Shown here: positions 9,069-17,212 of the stretch, piece after piece | How positions within the stretch are numbered: position 1 is the first letter of the stretch | How the letters are laid out: each line of letters begins with the position of its first letter | Source of the DNA: Ixodes scapularis | Taxonomy: Eukaryota; Arthropoda; Arachnida; Ixodida; Ixodidae | Reading direction: 5' to 3' | Length of the DNA: 64,000 nucleotides | Assembly (NCBI RefSeq): GCF_016920785.2 | Contig: NW_024609839.1 | Span: forward strand, 8,334,196-8,398,195 | The notes under the pieces: model-generated | Database searches by the model: none | What the model saw: the letters and a program-made list of their open reading frames with translations, nothing else | Told to the model about the DNA's origin: nothing | Position numbers and translations under genes: made by a program

Positions 9069-9600
9069 TGTTCGAGGCGGGGTTTAGGCCGCACGTCCGG
9101 AAGCTTCCTGGCTCGAGACGACGTCCATTCCCCGAAGTGAAGAACCCAGGGGTTCAGTGGAGGTGGGAGACTTGGTAACGTAACGAACGATTTAATTACA
9201 TGGTTGCGATACAGTCGTCAAATCCGAGAGAACAACGGAGCAGCCTCGCGCTCCGCCTTATATAGGGTCCGTTTTTTTCCCTCTCTCCCCGCCAGGGCAG
9301 CCAGTGCGATGCAGCAACCCGCCGTCCAATGCGACGTAGCCAAAGTTCTCCGCAGTTAGGCCATGCCTCTCTCCCTTTCCCGAGCGCACCAACCACCACG
9401 CACACACACACGTCCCGCTAACGTCACGGGCGCGTTGAGACTTGTTGCCGCAGGCCCCGTCACGCAGGCGACGGTCCCGGACTCGTCTTGACTCGTTTCG
9501 CGCAGGCCCCGACAAGCGGGCGACGGTCCCGGACTCGTCTTGACTCGTTTCCGCAGCGTTGAAACTCGGAAGAAGGTCGCCGAAGGTTCCATTCTTAACA
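9069..9600 (-). repeat. 5' LTR of the Gmr1-like element
   Basis: Nearly identical to 5870-6401; the one clear difference is GTTTAGGCC here against GTTTAAGCC there. It carries the same TATA-like motif (plus 9256-9264, minus orientation) and would drive the gag transcript toward lower coordinates. Confidence 0.9.
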
Positions 9601-9604
9601 GTAG

Positions 9605-10644
9605 TCTGCTCCGGTGTCCACGAGTGCAGATGCGTCATGGCCGTGGATAACAACTTTTAGGTTGTTGGACACCGTTGCAGTAACGTCGTTGCAATGCGTG
9701 GCGTCGAAAGAGTGGGAGCGCTCCGGCGTTCTTAGAGGCTCTTCACTTGGGTCGTCTTCGTCAACGCCACCTCCAGGCGTTTCCGCACTTAGTTTTCCCG
9801 GCGAAGCAGAGGAAACAAGCTCTCTTGGCGGGGTCGTGGCGCTGGAAACGCTGAACGTCGTTGCGATGGTGAGCGTGATTCACGGCGGAGAGACGACACT
9901 GAGGAGGGCGAGCGTCGGAGGTACTCCACGATGTCCCGAGGGCGTTCGCCGTACCTGGGGCGTGGGGCGTTCGGGCGGAAACCACGCAGTCAAGGTCGGC
10001 GGTAGGAACAGCCGCGGTAGATGTGGCCGGCTTCCCCGCAGTGGTTGCAGAGTGGGCGTCGGTCGGCCGTTCGCCACACGTCGGTTTTCCTCGTCGAGGG
10101 TCGCTCCTGGTGAACGTAGTGGGCTTGTTCCTCCTGATGTTCAGGATACCACGACGTTTGGGCGTCTCTTCGGAGTGGCGCCGGCGCCTGGCTGGGAGCT
10201 TGCGGCGGTCGTCGGGCCATGAAGGTGTAGCTCAACGTCGGTTCTTCTAGCGTCATCATATCGATAGGAATTGCAGGTTGTACCACCCATTTGACTTCCT
10301 TGCGCACAACCTCGGCAATGGTGGGTGTCGCTGGACAACTCGAGGCTGGCAGCAACCTGCTGAGTTCCTCCCAGACGACGTCCGGGATAATTTCGCCAAT
10401 GTCCGGGATTACGGAAGAGGTTTCACCGCTAAGAAGGGTGGGTGCAGCGACGCCTAGATGTCGTTGACAGAGGGAAGCGCGCGATTGGAGGGCACGCTCG
10501 GTGTTGGTCGCCTCCGTGACGAAGGCTTCGACGGTTGTCGGCGGGTTGCGGACGAGGCCTCCGAAGATGTCATCCCTTACACCTCGCGTCACGATCCGCA
10601 ACTTCTTTTCTTCGGTGGCTTGAGGGTCGGCGCGAGTGACCACG
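9605..10644 (-). pseudogene. gag: Gypsy-1 gag 3' part and protease start
   Basis: In the minus direction the frame continues the Gypsy-1 gag after the Gypsy-2 insertion (RADPQATEEKKLRIVTRGVR at about 10630) through a Pro/Gln-rich region. It reaches a CCHC knuckle (CNHCGEAGHIYRGC) near 10030. Further down, the sequence gives a second frame with LVDTGADY near 9605, the retropepsin active site, cut there by the Gmr1-like insertion. The frame change between knuckle and protease may be natural or a mutation. Confidence 0.7.
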
Positions 10645-10806
10645 TGATAAATACAAGCTTTACTGTCAGCTTTAGAGTGTGGACGGTGCGTCCATCGCGG
10701 TTCTCGGTCCAGGAACAAGTGCCCGAGCTCTCACTAGCACGCGATTGTCACGAGGCTCGCGGCATCGGCTGCTTAGTCCACCTGCCGGTGGCGCCGGTAC
10801 ATAACA
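10645..10806 (-). repeat. 3' LTR of Gypsy-2 (162 bp)
   Basis: Starts TGATAAATACAAGC and ends CCGGTACATAACA. The first 60 bp match 14860-14919. It is unusually short, but such LTRs occur in gypsy elements. Confidence 0.85.
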
Positions 10807-10826
10807 GCTCTTCCCCCTCAGATGTA
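10807..10826 (-). other. Polypurine tract of Gypsy-2
   Basis: The minus strand reads TGAGGGGGAAGAGC immediately before the 3' LTR, a good polypurine tract. Confidence 0.75.
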
Positions 10827-13800
10827 GCTCCCATAGCGTTCTGGAGGGTGCCTATTTCTTGGAGGTTGCTCCCTTCTTCCGCTTCCGGCGTCTGTCGTAT
10901 GTTCCGGCGTCGTCTCGGAATTATCTTGAAATGACGATCTCTCGGTAGGGTGATCGTGCTGAGAGTCCGAAACAGGAGCAGGAACAGACCACTCAGCCGA
11001 TGGAGTCGATGTCGTAAATCGACGCCTTATTTGATCCTCGTGGCGGCGGGTTGATCCAGTTGCTGTCTCTACCAGCCAGGAGCGATTTCCAAGTCTTTTG
11101 GTCAACTTTCCTTGGATCCACTTGGGGGTTCCTTTGAAGTTTAGGACATAGACTGCCTGTCCCTCTTGAAACACCCTAGACGGTGGTGTCTTTTCCATTT
11201 CTCGTTCCTTGTGACTACTTTCTCGACGAGGAAGGAGTCTACTGATGTTAGTAGCAAGCTCCCTGTTGAACATCAAGAGTGCTGGTGTTTTTCCTGTCGA
11301 GTTGCAAATTGAGTTGTGTTGTTTGTACAGGAATCGAGCAATTCTCAGTGACAGCGATCCCGTTTTCTCTCTTGTCAAACTTTGCTTAAGTTCGTAAACC
11401 ATGCGCTCGGCTTGGCCATTTGTCGCTGGATTGTACGGAGCGCTGGTCACAAACTTCACGCCATTCTTTTCATAAAAGTATGTTATCTCCTTGGATACGA
11501 AGACGCTTCCGTTGTCGGAAACAATCTTGCGAGGCAGTCCAAAAGTTGCGAACATACCTCGGAGTTCTTTGATGACCGCTGCAGATGTGTCACTAGTCAT
11601 GCTTCGCACTTCTAGCCACTTCGTGTAGGCATCTACAACGACAAGGAACATGTTTCCTTCCAGAGGGCCTGCAAAGTCCAAATGTAGCGTGTCCCAAGGA
11701 AGTGATGCGTGATCCCACGCAGGAAGCGGTGCCTTGCTTGGTATCTTCCTGGACTCTTGGCAGATGGGGCAGCTGCCAACAGCGTCCTCTATGTCGCGGT
11801 CGATGCCAGGCCACCACACATAGCTGCGTGCAGATGACTTCATGGCCACAATTCCCTTATTTCCAGCATGCACTAAATTCATGGCTTCAGGACGTGCCAA
11901 GGCTGGTATGACCACCCGGGATCCCCATATGACACATCCTCTTTGAGTGGACATCTCTGCGCCTTTTTTTCTGTACGCGGTAAAGTCCTTCTCCGTGAGC
12001 TCATGAAGCTTGCCTTGCTGCACAGCCTCGTAGACGCGGGACAGAATCGGATCCGCGCATGTCATGGCTGCTATCTTCTCTGCTGTCAGCGGAGAACTTG
12101 TCAAGGCTTCAATCATCAGGACGTCTCCCGGCGAGCAAGGCTCGTCGTCACTGTAAGGTAGGGGCAGACGGCTTAGAACATCCGCGTTCTGGTGTCGTTT
12201 TCCAGGCCTGTACACGAGTTTGTAATCGTACGCCGATAGTTTGACGCACCATCGCCGCATTCGGGGTGACAAGACTTGTGGTACCGGCTTCTGCGGTCCC
12301 AAGATGCCAAGCAGTAGTTGGTGATCGGTGATAATAACGACACTTCGTCCGGCGATGTATTGGTGAAAGTGCATCGCCCCAAACACCACTGCTAATCCTT
12401 CTCGATCAAGCTGTGAGTAATTTTTCTCGGCATCCCCTAGAGTTCTTGCCGCGAATGCGATTGGAGCTTCCCTGCCCTCGTGATCGACCTGCGCAAGAAC
12501 TGCGCCGACGCCATATGGTGACGCATCACAGGACAGAAGCAGTGGTTTTGACTCATCGTAGTGAGCCAACGTTGTCTTGCGGAGTATTAACTCTTTCAAC
12601 TTCCGGAAAGCGAGGGCATGGCGCTCTTCCCAGTGCCAAGGGACGTTCTTGGCTAGTAGTCTGTAGAGATCGCAGGCTACAGTCGCTCGGTTTTCTAAGA
12701 ACCTGTCGTAGAATGCGAGCATTCCGAGGAACGACTGCAGCGTGGCTTTTGACGTAGGATCTGGCAACTCCCTGAACGCCTTGATCTTGTCGTTGGTTGG
12801 ATGAACACCAACCGCATCGATCGTGTGGCCCAGGTAAGTGACCTCAGGAACGCCAAATAGGCACCTCTCACGGTTTGCTCGCAGGCCAGCCTCTTGGAGT
12901 CTTGACAGGACAAGGTTCAGGCGCTGGGCGTGTTCCGTGGTTGTGGCACCGCTGACAATGATGTCGTCCAGATACACGCTGACACCGGATATTCCTGCAA
13001 GTGTTGTCTCCATGTATTTCTGGAAAATGGCTGGTGCTGCCGAGACGCCGAAAGGAAGTCGCTTGACACGATAAAGGCCCTTTATCGTGTTGATGGTAAG
13101 AACGTCAGCTGTGTTCTCGGTGACTCGTAACTGCTGGTATGCTTGAGCCAGGTCGATGGTGGAGAAAATTCTCCCTCCCCGCAGCTTTGCGAGCACCTCT
13201 GTCACTGTCGGCAGTGGATATGACGCCTTGAGCGTCACAGCGTTGACGGTGCTGCGGTAGTCACCACAAAGTCTGATGCTGCCGTTTTTCTTCCTTACTA
13301 CTACAACGGGTGTTGCCCAATTCGAGTGCTGAGTCTGTTCAAGGATGCCTTGTTCCGTGAGACGTTGCAGCTCGGCTTCCACCGCTGGTTTGAGCGCGAA
13401 TGGCACAGTGCGAGCTCGTAGAAACTTGGGTGACGCGTTGTCTTCCAGTTCTAGGCTTACCGCTGGCCCGTTGTAGCCGTTCAGGTTTCCGTCAAAAACT
13501 GACCCGTACCTTTCGATGGTGGCTGTCAGGCTGCCGTCCAACACCACCTGGTGCACGCCGCTGAAGCCAATTGCCAGGGCTGCAAACCAATTCCGCCCAA
13601 GAAGGTTACATCCGGAGTGCTTCATCACAAGAAGAGGCAAATTCACTTTCAGTTTCTTGACCTGGACCATGACGTGAATTGTTCCCAGAGATTCGATGCC
13701 TTCCCCAGACCAGGTACGCAGAGCGATGTTATCGTCTGTAAATTCCGGAGGGTTCCTCGGCCACGCTGCTCGGAACGTTTGTTCGCTGATCAGAGAAAAC

Positions 13801-14342
13801 GCCGCTCCCGAGTCCACCTCAAATCTGAGAGGAACACCCTGAACCTCCAGGCTTATCATAACCTTCTCTGCCGGCTCCCGCCGCGGTGTTACGGCGTACA
13901 AGCCACCCAGCGTGCCTGAGGGTTCTGTAAAGGGGCCATGATTTTCCTGTGGTTCGAGTGCCTGTAGGGAGTTTTGGCTGTTTTTCTTTCTCTTGAAGCA
14001 AGCTTCCGCGATGTGTCCCGTCTTTTTGCAGTACCGACACTGCGATGTTCGGAACTTGCAAGAACTAGGACTGTGGAGTTCTTCGCAGCGATAGCAGGGC
14101 GTGGACGATGGCATCGTCTTCTCCTGGCGACGATGCGCCGGACGCGTTTTTTTCGCTTTGTTTATTTCTTGAAAATCTGCTTTTATTTGCCGCTGGTGGT
14201 CCTTGGCGCTCTCGGCTCGTACGGCAATGTCGAACGCCTTGAGAAACATAAGGTCCCGCTCCGCAAATAGCCGCTGCTGGAGATTTTCATTTTGAAGACC
14301 GCAAACTAAACGATCCCGCAACATTATGTCCATGGGTAACAT
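10818..14342 (-). CDS. pol: Gypsy-2 polyprotein: zinc knuckles, protease, RT, RNase H, integrase
   Basis: 1174 codons from an ATG with no interruption. The capsid C-terminus is at 1-60. Two zinc-knuckle-like clusters lie at 83-115 (CYRCEELHSPSSC, CRYCKKTGHIAEAC). The retropepsin DSGA is at 177-180. In the RT, Asp397 (STIDLAQAYQ) and YLDD at 457-460 are present. RNase H residues Asp606, Glu648 and Asp673 are present. In the integrase zinc finger His825 and Cys858/Cys861 are present, but the second His position reads Asn828. The catalytic triad is Asp889, Asp943 and Glu979. The tail to 1174 is Pro/Ser/Arg-rich. This start lies inside capsid homology, so the natural protein probably begins with the gag frame upstream. 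Most catalytic residues are present, so the enzyme part may be functional apart from Asn828. Confidence 0.85.
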   Translation of the reverse strand: MLPMDIMLRDRLVCGLQNENLQQRLFAERDLMFLKAFDIAVRAESAKDHQRQIKADFQEINKAKKTRPAHRRQEKTMPSSTPCYRCEELHSPSSCKFRTSQCRYCKKTGHIAEACFKRKKNSQNSLQALEPQENHGPFTEPSGTLGGLYAVTPRREPAEKVMISLEVQGVPLRFEVDSGAAFSLISEQTFRAAWPRNPPEFTDDNIALRTWSGEGIESLGTIHVMVQVKKLKVNLPLLVMKHSGCNLLGRNWFAALAIGFSGVHQVVLDGSLTATIERYGSVFDGNLNGYNGPAVSLELEDNASPKFLRARTVPFALKPAVEAELQRLTEQGILEQTQHSNWATPVVVVRKKNGSIRLCGDYRSTVNAVTLKASYPLPTVTEVLAKLRGGRIFSTIDLAQAYQQLRVTENTADVLTINTIKGLYRVKRLPFGVSAAPAIFQKYMETTLAGISGVSVYLDDIIVSGATTTEHAQRLNLVLSRLQEAGLRANRERCLFGVPEVTYLGHTIDAVGVHPTNDKIKAFRELPDPTSKATLQSFLGMLAFYDRFLENRATVACDLYRLLAKNVPWHWEERHALAFRKLKELILRKTTLAHYDESKPLLLSCDASPYGVGAVLAQVDHEGREAPIAFAARTLGDAEKNYSQLDREGLAVVFGAMHFHQYIAGRSVVIITDHQLLLGILGPQKPVPQVLSPRMRRWCVKLSAYDYKLVYRPGKRHQNADVLSRLPLPYSDDEPCSPGDVLMIEALTSSPLTAEKIAAMTCADPILSRVYEAVQQGKLHELTEKDFTAYRKKGAEMSTQRGCVIWGSRVVIPALARPEAMNLVHAGNKGIVAMKSSARSYVWWPGIDRDIEDAVGSCPICQESRKIPSKAPLPAWDHASLPWDTLHLDFAGPLEGNMFLVVVDAYTKWLEVRSMTSDTSAAVIKELRGMFATFGLPRKIVSDNGSVFVSKEITYFYEKNGVKFVTSAPYNPATNGQAERMVYELKQSLTREKTGSLSLRIARFLYKQHNSICNSTGKTPALLMFNRELATNISRLLPRRESSHKEREMEKTPPSRVFQEGQAVYVLNFKGTPKWIQGKLTKRLGNRSWLVETATGSTRRHEDQIRRRFTTSTPSAEWSVPAPVSDSQHDHPTERSSFQDNSETTPEHTTDAGSGRREQPPRNRHPPERYGSYI

Positions 14343-14817
14343 CGTCGCGTTGCTGGAAACCGCTGTTGTGACCGTGCTGACCGGACCGTCGGCTGCCCCA
14401 GCAACCTAGCGCTGAGACGGGAAGGCTAGCTGTGCTAGTCGTCGGAGTCACTTGAACGTTCCCAAAATTGCAGTCTGCTGCAAGTTTCTTAAGAGCAGCG
14501 ACGTAAGTGGTCACTGACTCTTCGGGCTGCTGATCTCGCCGTTGGAACTTGCAACGGCTGAACAGTTCTGCCGGCCGGGCATCAAAATGTGCTTGGAGCA
14601 AATTCACGATCTCCTCGAAAATCAACTCACTTGGAGACCTGGGAGCCACCAATGCCTTGACCGTTTGAAATGTGGAGGGACCACACAGAGTTAGCAGAAC
14701 GGCCCGTTTCTTGGTGCCATCCCTGATGCCGTTGGCCTCGAAGTAGTAGATGAGCCGCTCCGCCCAAGATGACCACCCCTTTCCCGAGAACACTTCCATG
14801 GTGCCGTGAGTCGCCAT
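14287..14817 (-). CDS. gag: Gypsy-2 Gag N-terminal frame
   Basis: 176 codons from the ATG at 14817, about 40 bases inside the 5' LTR, as expected for gag. It shows the matrix/capsid-like signature of this gypsy group (WAERLIYYFEANGI, KKRAVLLTLCG, LLQAHFDARPAE, CKFQRR then ESVTTYVAALKKLA). After about residue 120 it enters a Ser/Thr-rich linker and then runs out of frame. The following frame (10818-14342) continues the capsid after a +1 shift, and the two overlap by 56 bases. The join is either a programmed shift or a one-base mutation. Confidence 0.75.
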   Translation of the reverse strand: MATHGTMEVFSGKGWSSWAERLIYYFEANGIRDGTKKRAVLLTLCGPSTFQTVKALVAPRSPSELIFEEIVNLLQAHFDARPAELFSRCKFQRRDQQPEESVTTYVAALKKLAADCNFGNVQVTPTTSTASLPVSALGCWGSRRSGQHGHNSGFQQRDDVTHGHNVAGSFSLRSSK

Positions 14818-14839
14818 CTTCTCAAAGCCGCAGGTTCGT

Positions 14840-14859
14840 TTCTCTCACTCGTCGCCAAT
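14840..14859 (-). other. Primer-binding site of Gypsy-2
   Basis: The minus strand reads ATTGGCGACGAGTGAGAG directly after the 5' LTR. TGGCGACGAG is a common gypsy-type primer-binding start. Confidence 0.65.
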
Positions 14860-14919
14860 TGATAAATACAAGCTTTACTGTCAGCTTTAGAGTGTGGACG
14901 GTGCGTCCATCGCGGTTCT
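14860..14919 (-). repeat. Truncated 5' LTR of Gypsy-2
   Basis: 60 bp match 10645-10704 and then homology stops at the hairpin 14920-14948. About 102 bp of the LTR, including its outer end, are missing. This copy may therefore lack its promoter. Confidence 0.8.
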
Positions 14920-14948
14920 GTTCTGCACCATCGCGGATGGTGCAGAAC
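14920..14948. repeat. 13-bp-arm hairpin at the Gypsy-2/Gypsy-1 junction
   Basis: GTTCTGCACCATC and GATGGTGCAGAAC flank GCG. The hairpin sits exactly where LTR homology ends and Gypsy-1 gag begins. Confidence 0.85.
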
Positions 14949-15293
14949 ATCCTCGACGAGACGGTTGATGTTCTCGTTTGCGCCCTGGGTCCTCAATCGA
15001 AGAAGGTCCTCGGCCCTCTCCCGTCGATACTGGTTGGTGCAAGTCCGTCTCAGCTCATCCTTGCAGGCGGTCTACGAGATCAACGAAGTCTCGCGATTAT
15101 TGAACCAGTTCCTGGCCGTTCCTTCGAGCGCGAAGTAAAGATTTTGCAGGCGCTGTTCGTCCGTTTATCGGTTGTGCTGGGCCAGTCGCTCGTACTGTTG
15201 TATCCAGTCCTCGATGTCTTCATACGGCTCACCACAGAAGGACGCGAGCGTACGGGCAGTGACGGGTAGGACAAGGACGGGCGGGGTGGTCAT
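14920..15293 (-). pseudogene. gag: Gypsy-1 gag 5' part
   Basis: The start is the ATG at 15293 (MTTPPVLVLPVTARTLASF). It is followed by PYEDIEDWIQQYERLAQHNR, an in-frame stop near 15167, then LQNLYFALEGTARNWF and RRTCTNQYRRERAEDLL. This is the capsid N-terminal domain pattern of Ty3/gypsy Gag. It is cut at about 14920 by Gypsy-2 and resumes at 10644. Confidence 0.7.
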
Positions 15294-15857
15294 TGTCGGT
15301 ATCTTTTTCCTCCGGTTCTCGGGGAAGAGACCCCTTCCGGGGACTGACCCCTGGTACGACGGCTTCTTCGGGCTTCGGCATCTTCGGCGAAGGGTAGCCC
15401 TTCCAGGGCTAGCACGTCGCTTGGCCTGGATGTCTTAGGAGGGGTACGCTCAACGGGCGAAGAATGCGATACCCAGCACCTCAACCAAAATGCCACGAAT
15501 GACAATTGATGAGGCGATGATAACTGAAGAAACTAAACGCTTAATGGGGCGAAGTTGTGCCTGAAACAAGAAGGGAACAGAAAAGAACATATTCGGTGGC
15601 ATGCCAACTTGCTTTTAAGTGGGGGGGCGGGTGCAAACCAGACAGCCTCCCCCATCCCCAAGGCAGGGGGACGGTGCCCTTGTTATTCCTTGGGCGCTGC
15701 CGGCCAGCGTTTTCCCTGCCCATTGGTGGCTGCTTCAGGGCAGGGGGAGGGGTGGGGGAGGGAGGGAGGGGGGAGGCAAAACACATGCCTTGCCCCCTCA
15801 CTCTGAGTACTGGGAGGGCAAGCGCACCCCTTGCCCCCCCGGTTAGTACGCCCATGA
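15294..15857. other. Gypsy-1 leader and G-rich unassigned segment
   Basis: 15294-15512 is the GC-rich 5' leader of Gypsy-1, partly open in the gag direction. 15600-15850 is a G-rich stretch (runs of GGGGGAGG type). No gene or clear LTR was seen. Confidence 0.4.
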
Positions 15858-17112
15858 GCATATTGTAGGAGAAGCGCAAAAGTAAACTCACTCACGCTGA
15901 AAATGCACGCACACCAGAAAAACGGTCACTCACGTCGCGCTGACTTGCCACTCAAATTATATTTTCGTCTTCTTTCTTTTTCTTTTACCCGTATTAAACT
16001 TGTTATGTCTCACTTCGTTTTCTTTTGTACAGACAAATAACAGTGTCTATCACACATTACCTTCGAGATTCAAGATATAACAATTCTTTTTCAGTAAGCG
16101 TTGTGGATGGCCTGCTAACACAAGTATCACTCATTTTTATGATGTTAGCGGCCTCTATTATTTCACGTGTTTGTTGGTGGTGGTTCTTTCCAATTACGGT
16201 GCTATTTTTAAGTCGGCAGTTCACCCACAGTCATGGCAGTGAATGCCCAAAAGTCCTGAGTTTGCTATTCGGGTGTTGTTGTTATGTACCCTCAAACTGT
16301 CATTTATACATCTTCCAGTTTGTCCTCTGTACTGTTTTCCGCATGAAAGGGGAAAGAAATAAATCACTTCCTCTGAGCAAGGTAGGTATGGGGTTCTATG
16401 CCTTTTAGTGCAGCCAGTATTATTTATTGGTATGGCGTTAACTTTTTTACATAGGCCTGAGAGTTTGATGGGGGCGGAAAAGACTACATCGATATTTGCG
16501 CGATTCCCAATCTTCTTCAGGTTATGATCAATATTATAAATGTAGGGGATGACTACCGGTTTTTGCTTACTGTATCTGTCGCGTGGCTTGCGCAATGCGA
16601 TTTGACCTTTTTTTAATCTGTTTAAGGACACTTTCGGCGACTGAAGTTAAAAAATGAGAAGGATATCCCGCACTTAGTATCCTAGATACTTGTCCCGCGA
16701 AGCTTGTTAGGCCTGAATGCGTGCAAGACTTGAATATAGAGTTCTTTAAGCACTGATTGACTATGCCTCTCTTTACCAATTTATAATGCGCCGATTTATA
16801 ATTGAGGATTGTTTTGTTCCCTCTCGGCTCATACGATCGACAGACATGACGGGGCTGAAGATACAGTCTTAGGTCCCGAAATCTTAAGGATCCTAGCTCT
16901 GCCAGTTCGTGTGTAATCTCCAAAGTGTTTAAACATGTTTTTAACTTGGCGAGCACATTTGGCACATGAATCGAGAAGTCTTTTTTTGTTGGTGTCCAGG
17001 AGTATCAAATAGTCATCAACGTAGCGAAACACATTTACCACAGTCAAGGAATCTAAGCTCTTTTGAAGCTGTCTGTCGTGGTATGCTAAATCACTGAGAA
17101 TTAGAGCAGCGC
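15858..17112 (-). mobile_element. Penelope-like element, left arm of an inverted pair
   Basis: On the minus strand an RT segment has RYVDDYLILLD (RYVDDYL at plus 17006-17026) with LSDLAYHDRQLQKSLDS before it. It is followed in broken frames by a KPRDRYSKQKPVVIPYI linker and a GIY-YIG endonuclease (VIYFFPLSCGKQYRGQTGR, CIND). RT followed by a C-terminal GIY-YIG domain defines endonuclease-bearing Penelope elements. Frames are broken at about 16965 and 16630. A 3' untranslated tail reaches about 15861. It lacks the N-terminal RT part. Confidence 0.8.
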
Positions 17113-17212
17113 CAATTCTCAATGATTCGCTACGTTGATGACTGTTTGACCTTTGCGTCTTGGAACAGTAACACCTACCTTCAAAAAAAGGGAGTCTGCA
17201 TCGGATTCTGCA
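17113..17212 (+). other. Spacer between the Penelope arms
   Basis: About 100 bp of plus-oriented Penelope sequence. It starts with ATTCGCTACGTTGATGACTG, a second copy of the YVDD-coding stretch, joined directly to the segment before RT motif B (NTYLQKKGVCIG). YVDD normally follows motif B, so the order is scrambled. Confidence 0.6.

Larger units (their letters stand above)
5870..9600 (-). mobile_element. Young Gmr1-like Ty3/gypsy deletion derivative with intact LTRs
   Basis: Two 532-bp LTRs (5870-6401 and 9069-9600, TG...CA) flank 2667 bp with one long gag-protease frame. GTAG is duplicated at 5866-5869 and 9601-9604. The insertion falls inside the protease of Gypsy-1, and the flanks rejoin into the expected VDTGADYSVLSG motif. 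By eye the LTRs differ at about one position, so insertion was recent. The coding order is gag, protease, start of the integrase region, then the end of RNase H. This fits the Gmr1 lineage, in which integrase precedes RT, after a large internal deletion. Confidence 0.85.
10645..14919 (-). mobile_element. Gypsy-2: nearly complete Ty3/gypsy retrotransposon inside Gypsy-1 gag
   Basis: The 3' LTR (162 bp) is complete. The 5' LTR keeps only the 60 bp next to the primer-binding site. Between them lie a gag frame and a long zinc-knuckle/protease/RT/RNase H/integrase frame, both on the minus strand. Gypsy-1 gag sequence is found on both outer sides, so this is an insertion. Because the 5' LTR end is lost, no target duplication can be read. 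The protein resembles the widespread gypsy group annotated as K02A2.6-like polyproteins (family recalled from knowledge, not searched). Confidence 0.85.
4640..15512 (-). mobile_element. Gypsy-1: old Ty3/gypsy retrotransposon hosting two younger LTR elements
   Basis: On the minus strand the pieces are a leader (15512-15294), gag 5' part (15293-14920), gag 3' part and protease start (10644-9605), then protease end to integrase tail (5869-4673). The two gaps are filled by Gypsy-2 and by the Gmr1-like element. Reading across the Gmr1-like insertion restores one protease motif. The internal pol is deleted, from the RT start straight to the integrase C-terminus. I could not identify its own LTRs, so both outer edges are approximate. 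Confidence 0.7.

Noticed and set aside
4640..15512. Endogenous retrovirus with env
   Set aside because: No envelope-like frame, signal peptide plus transmembrane pattern or extra ORF follows any pol; all are Ty3/gypsy-type without env.
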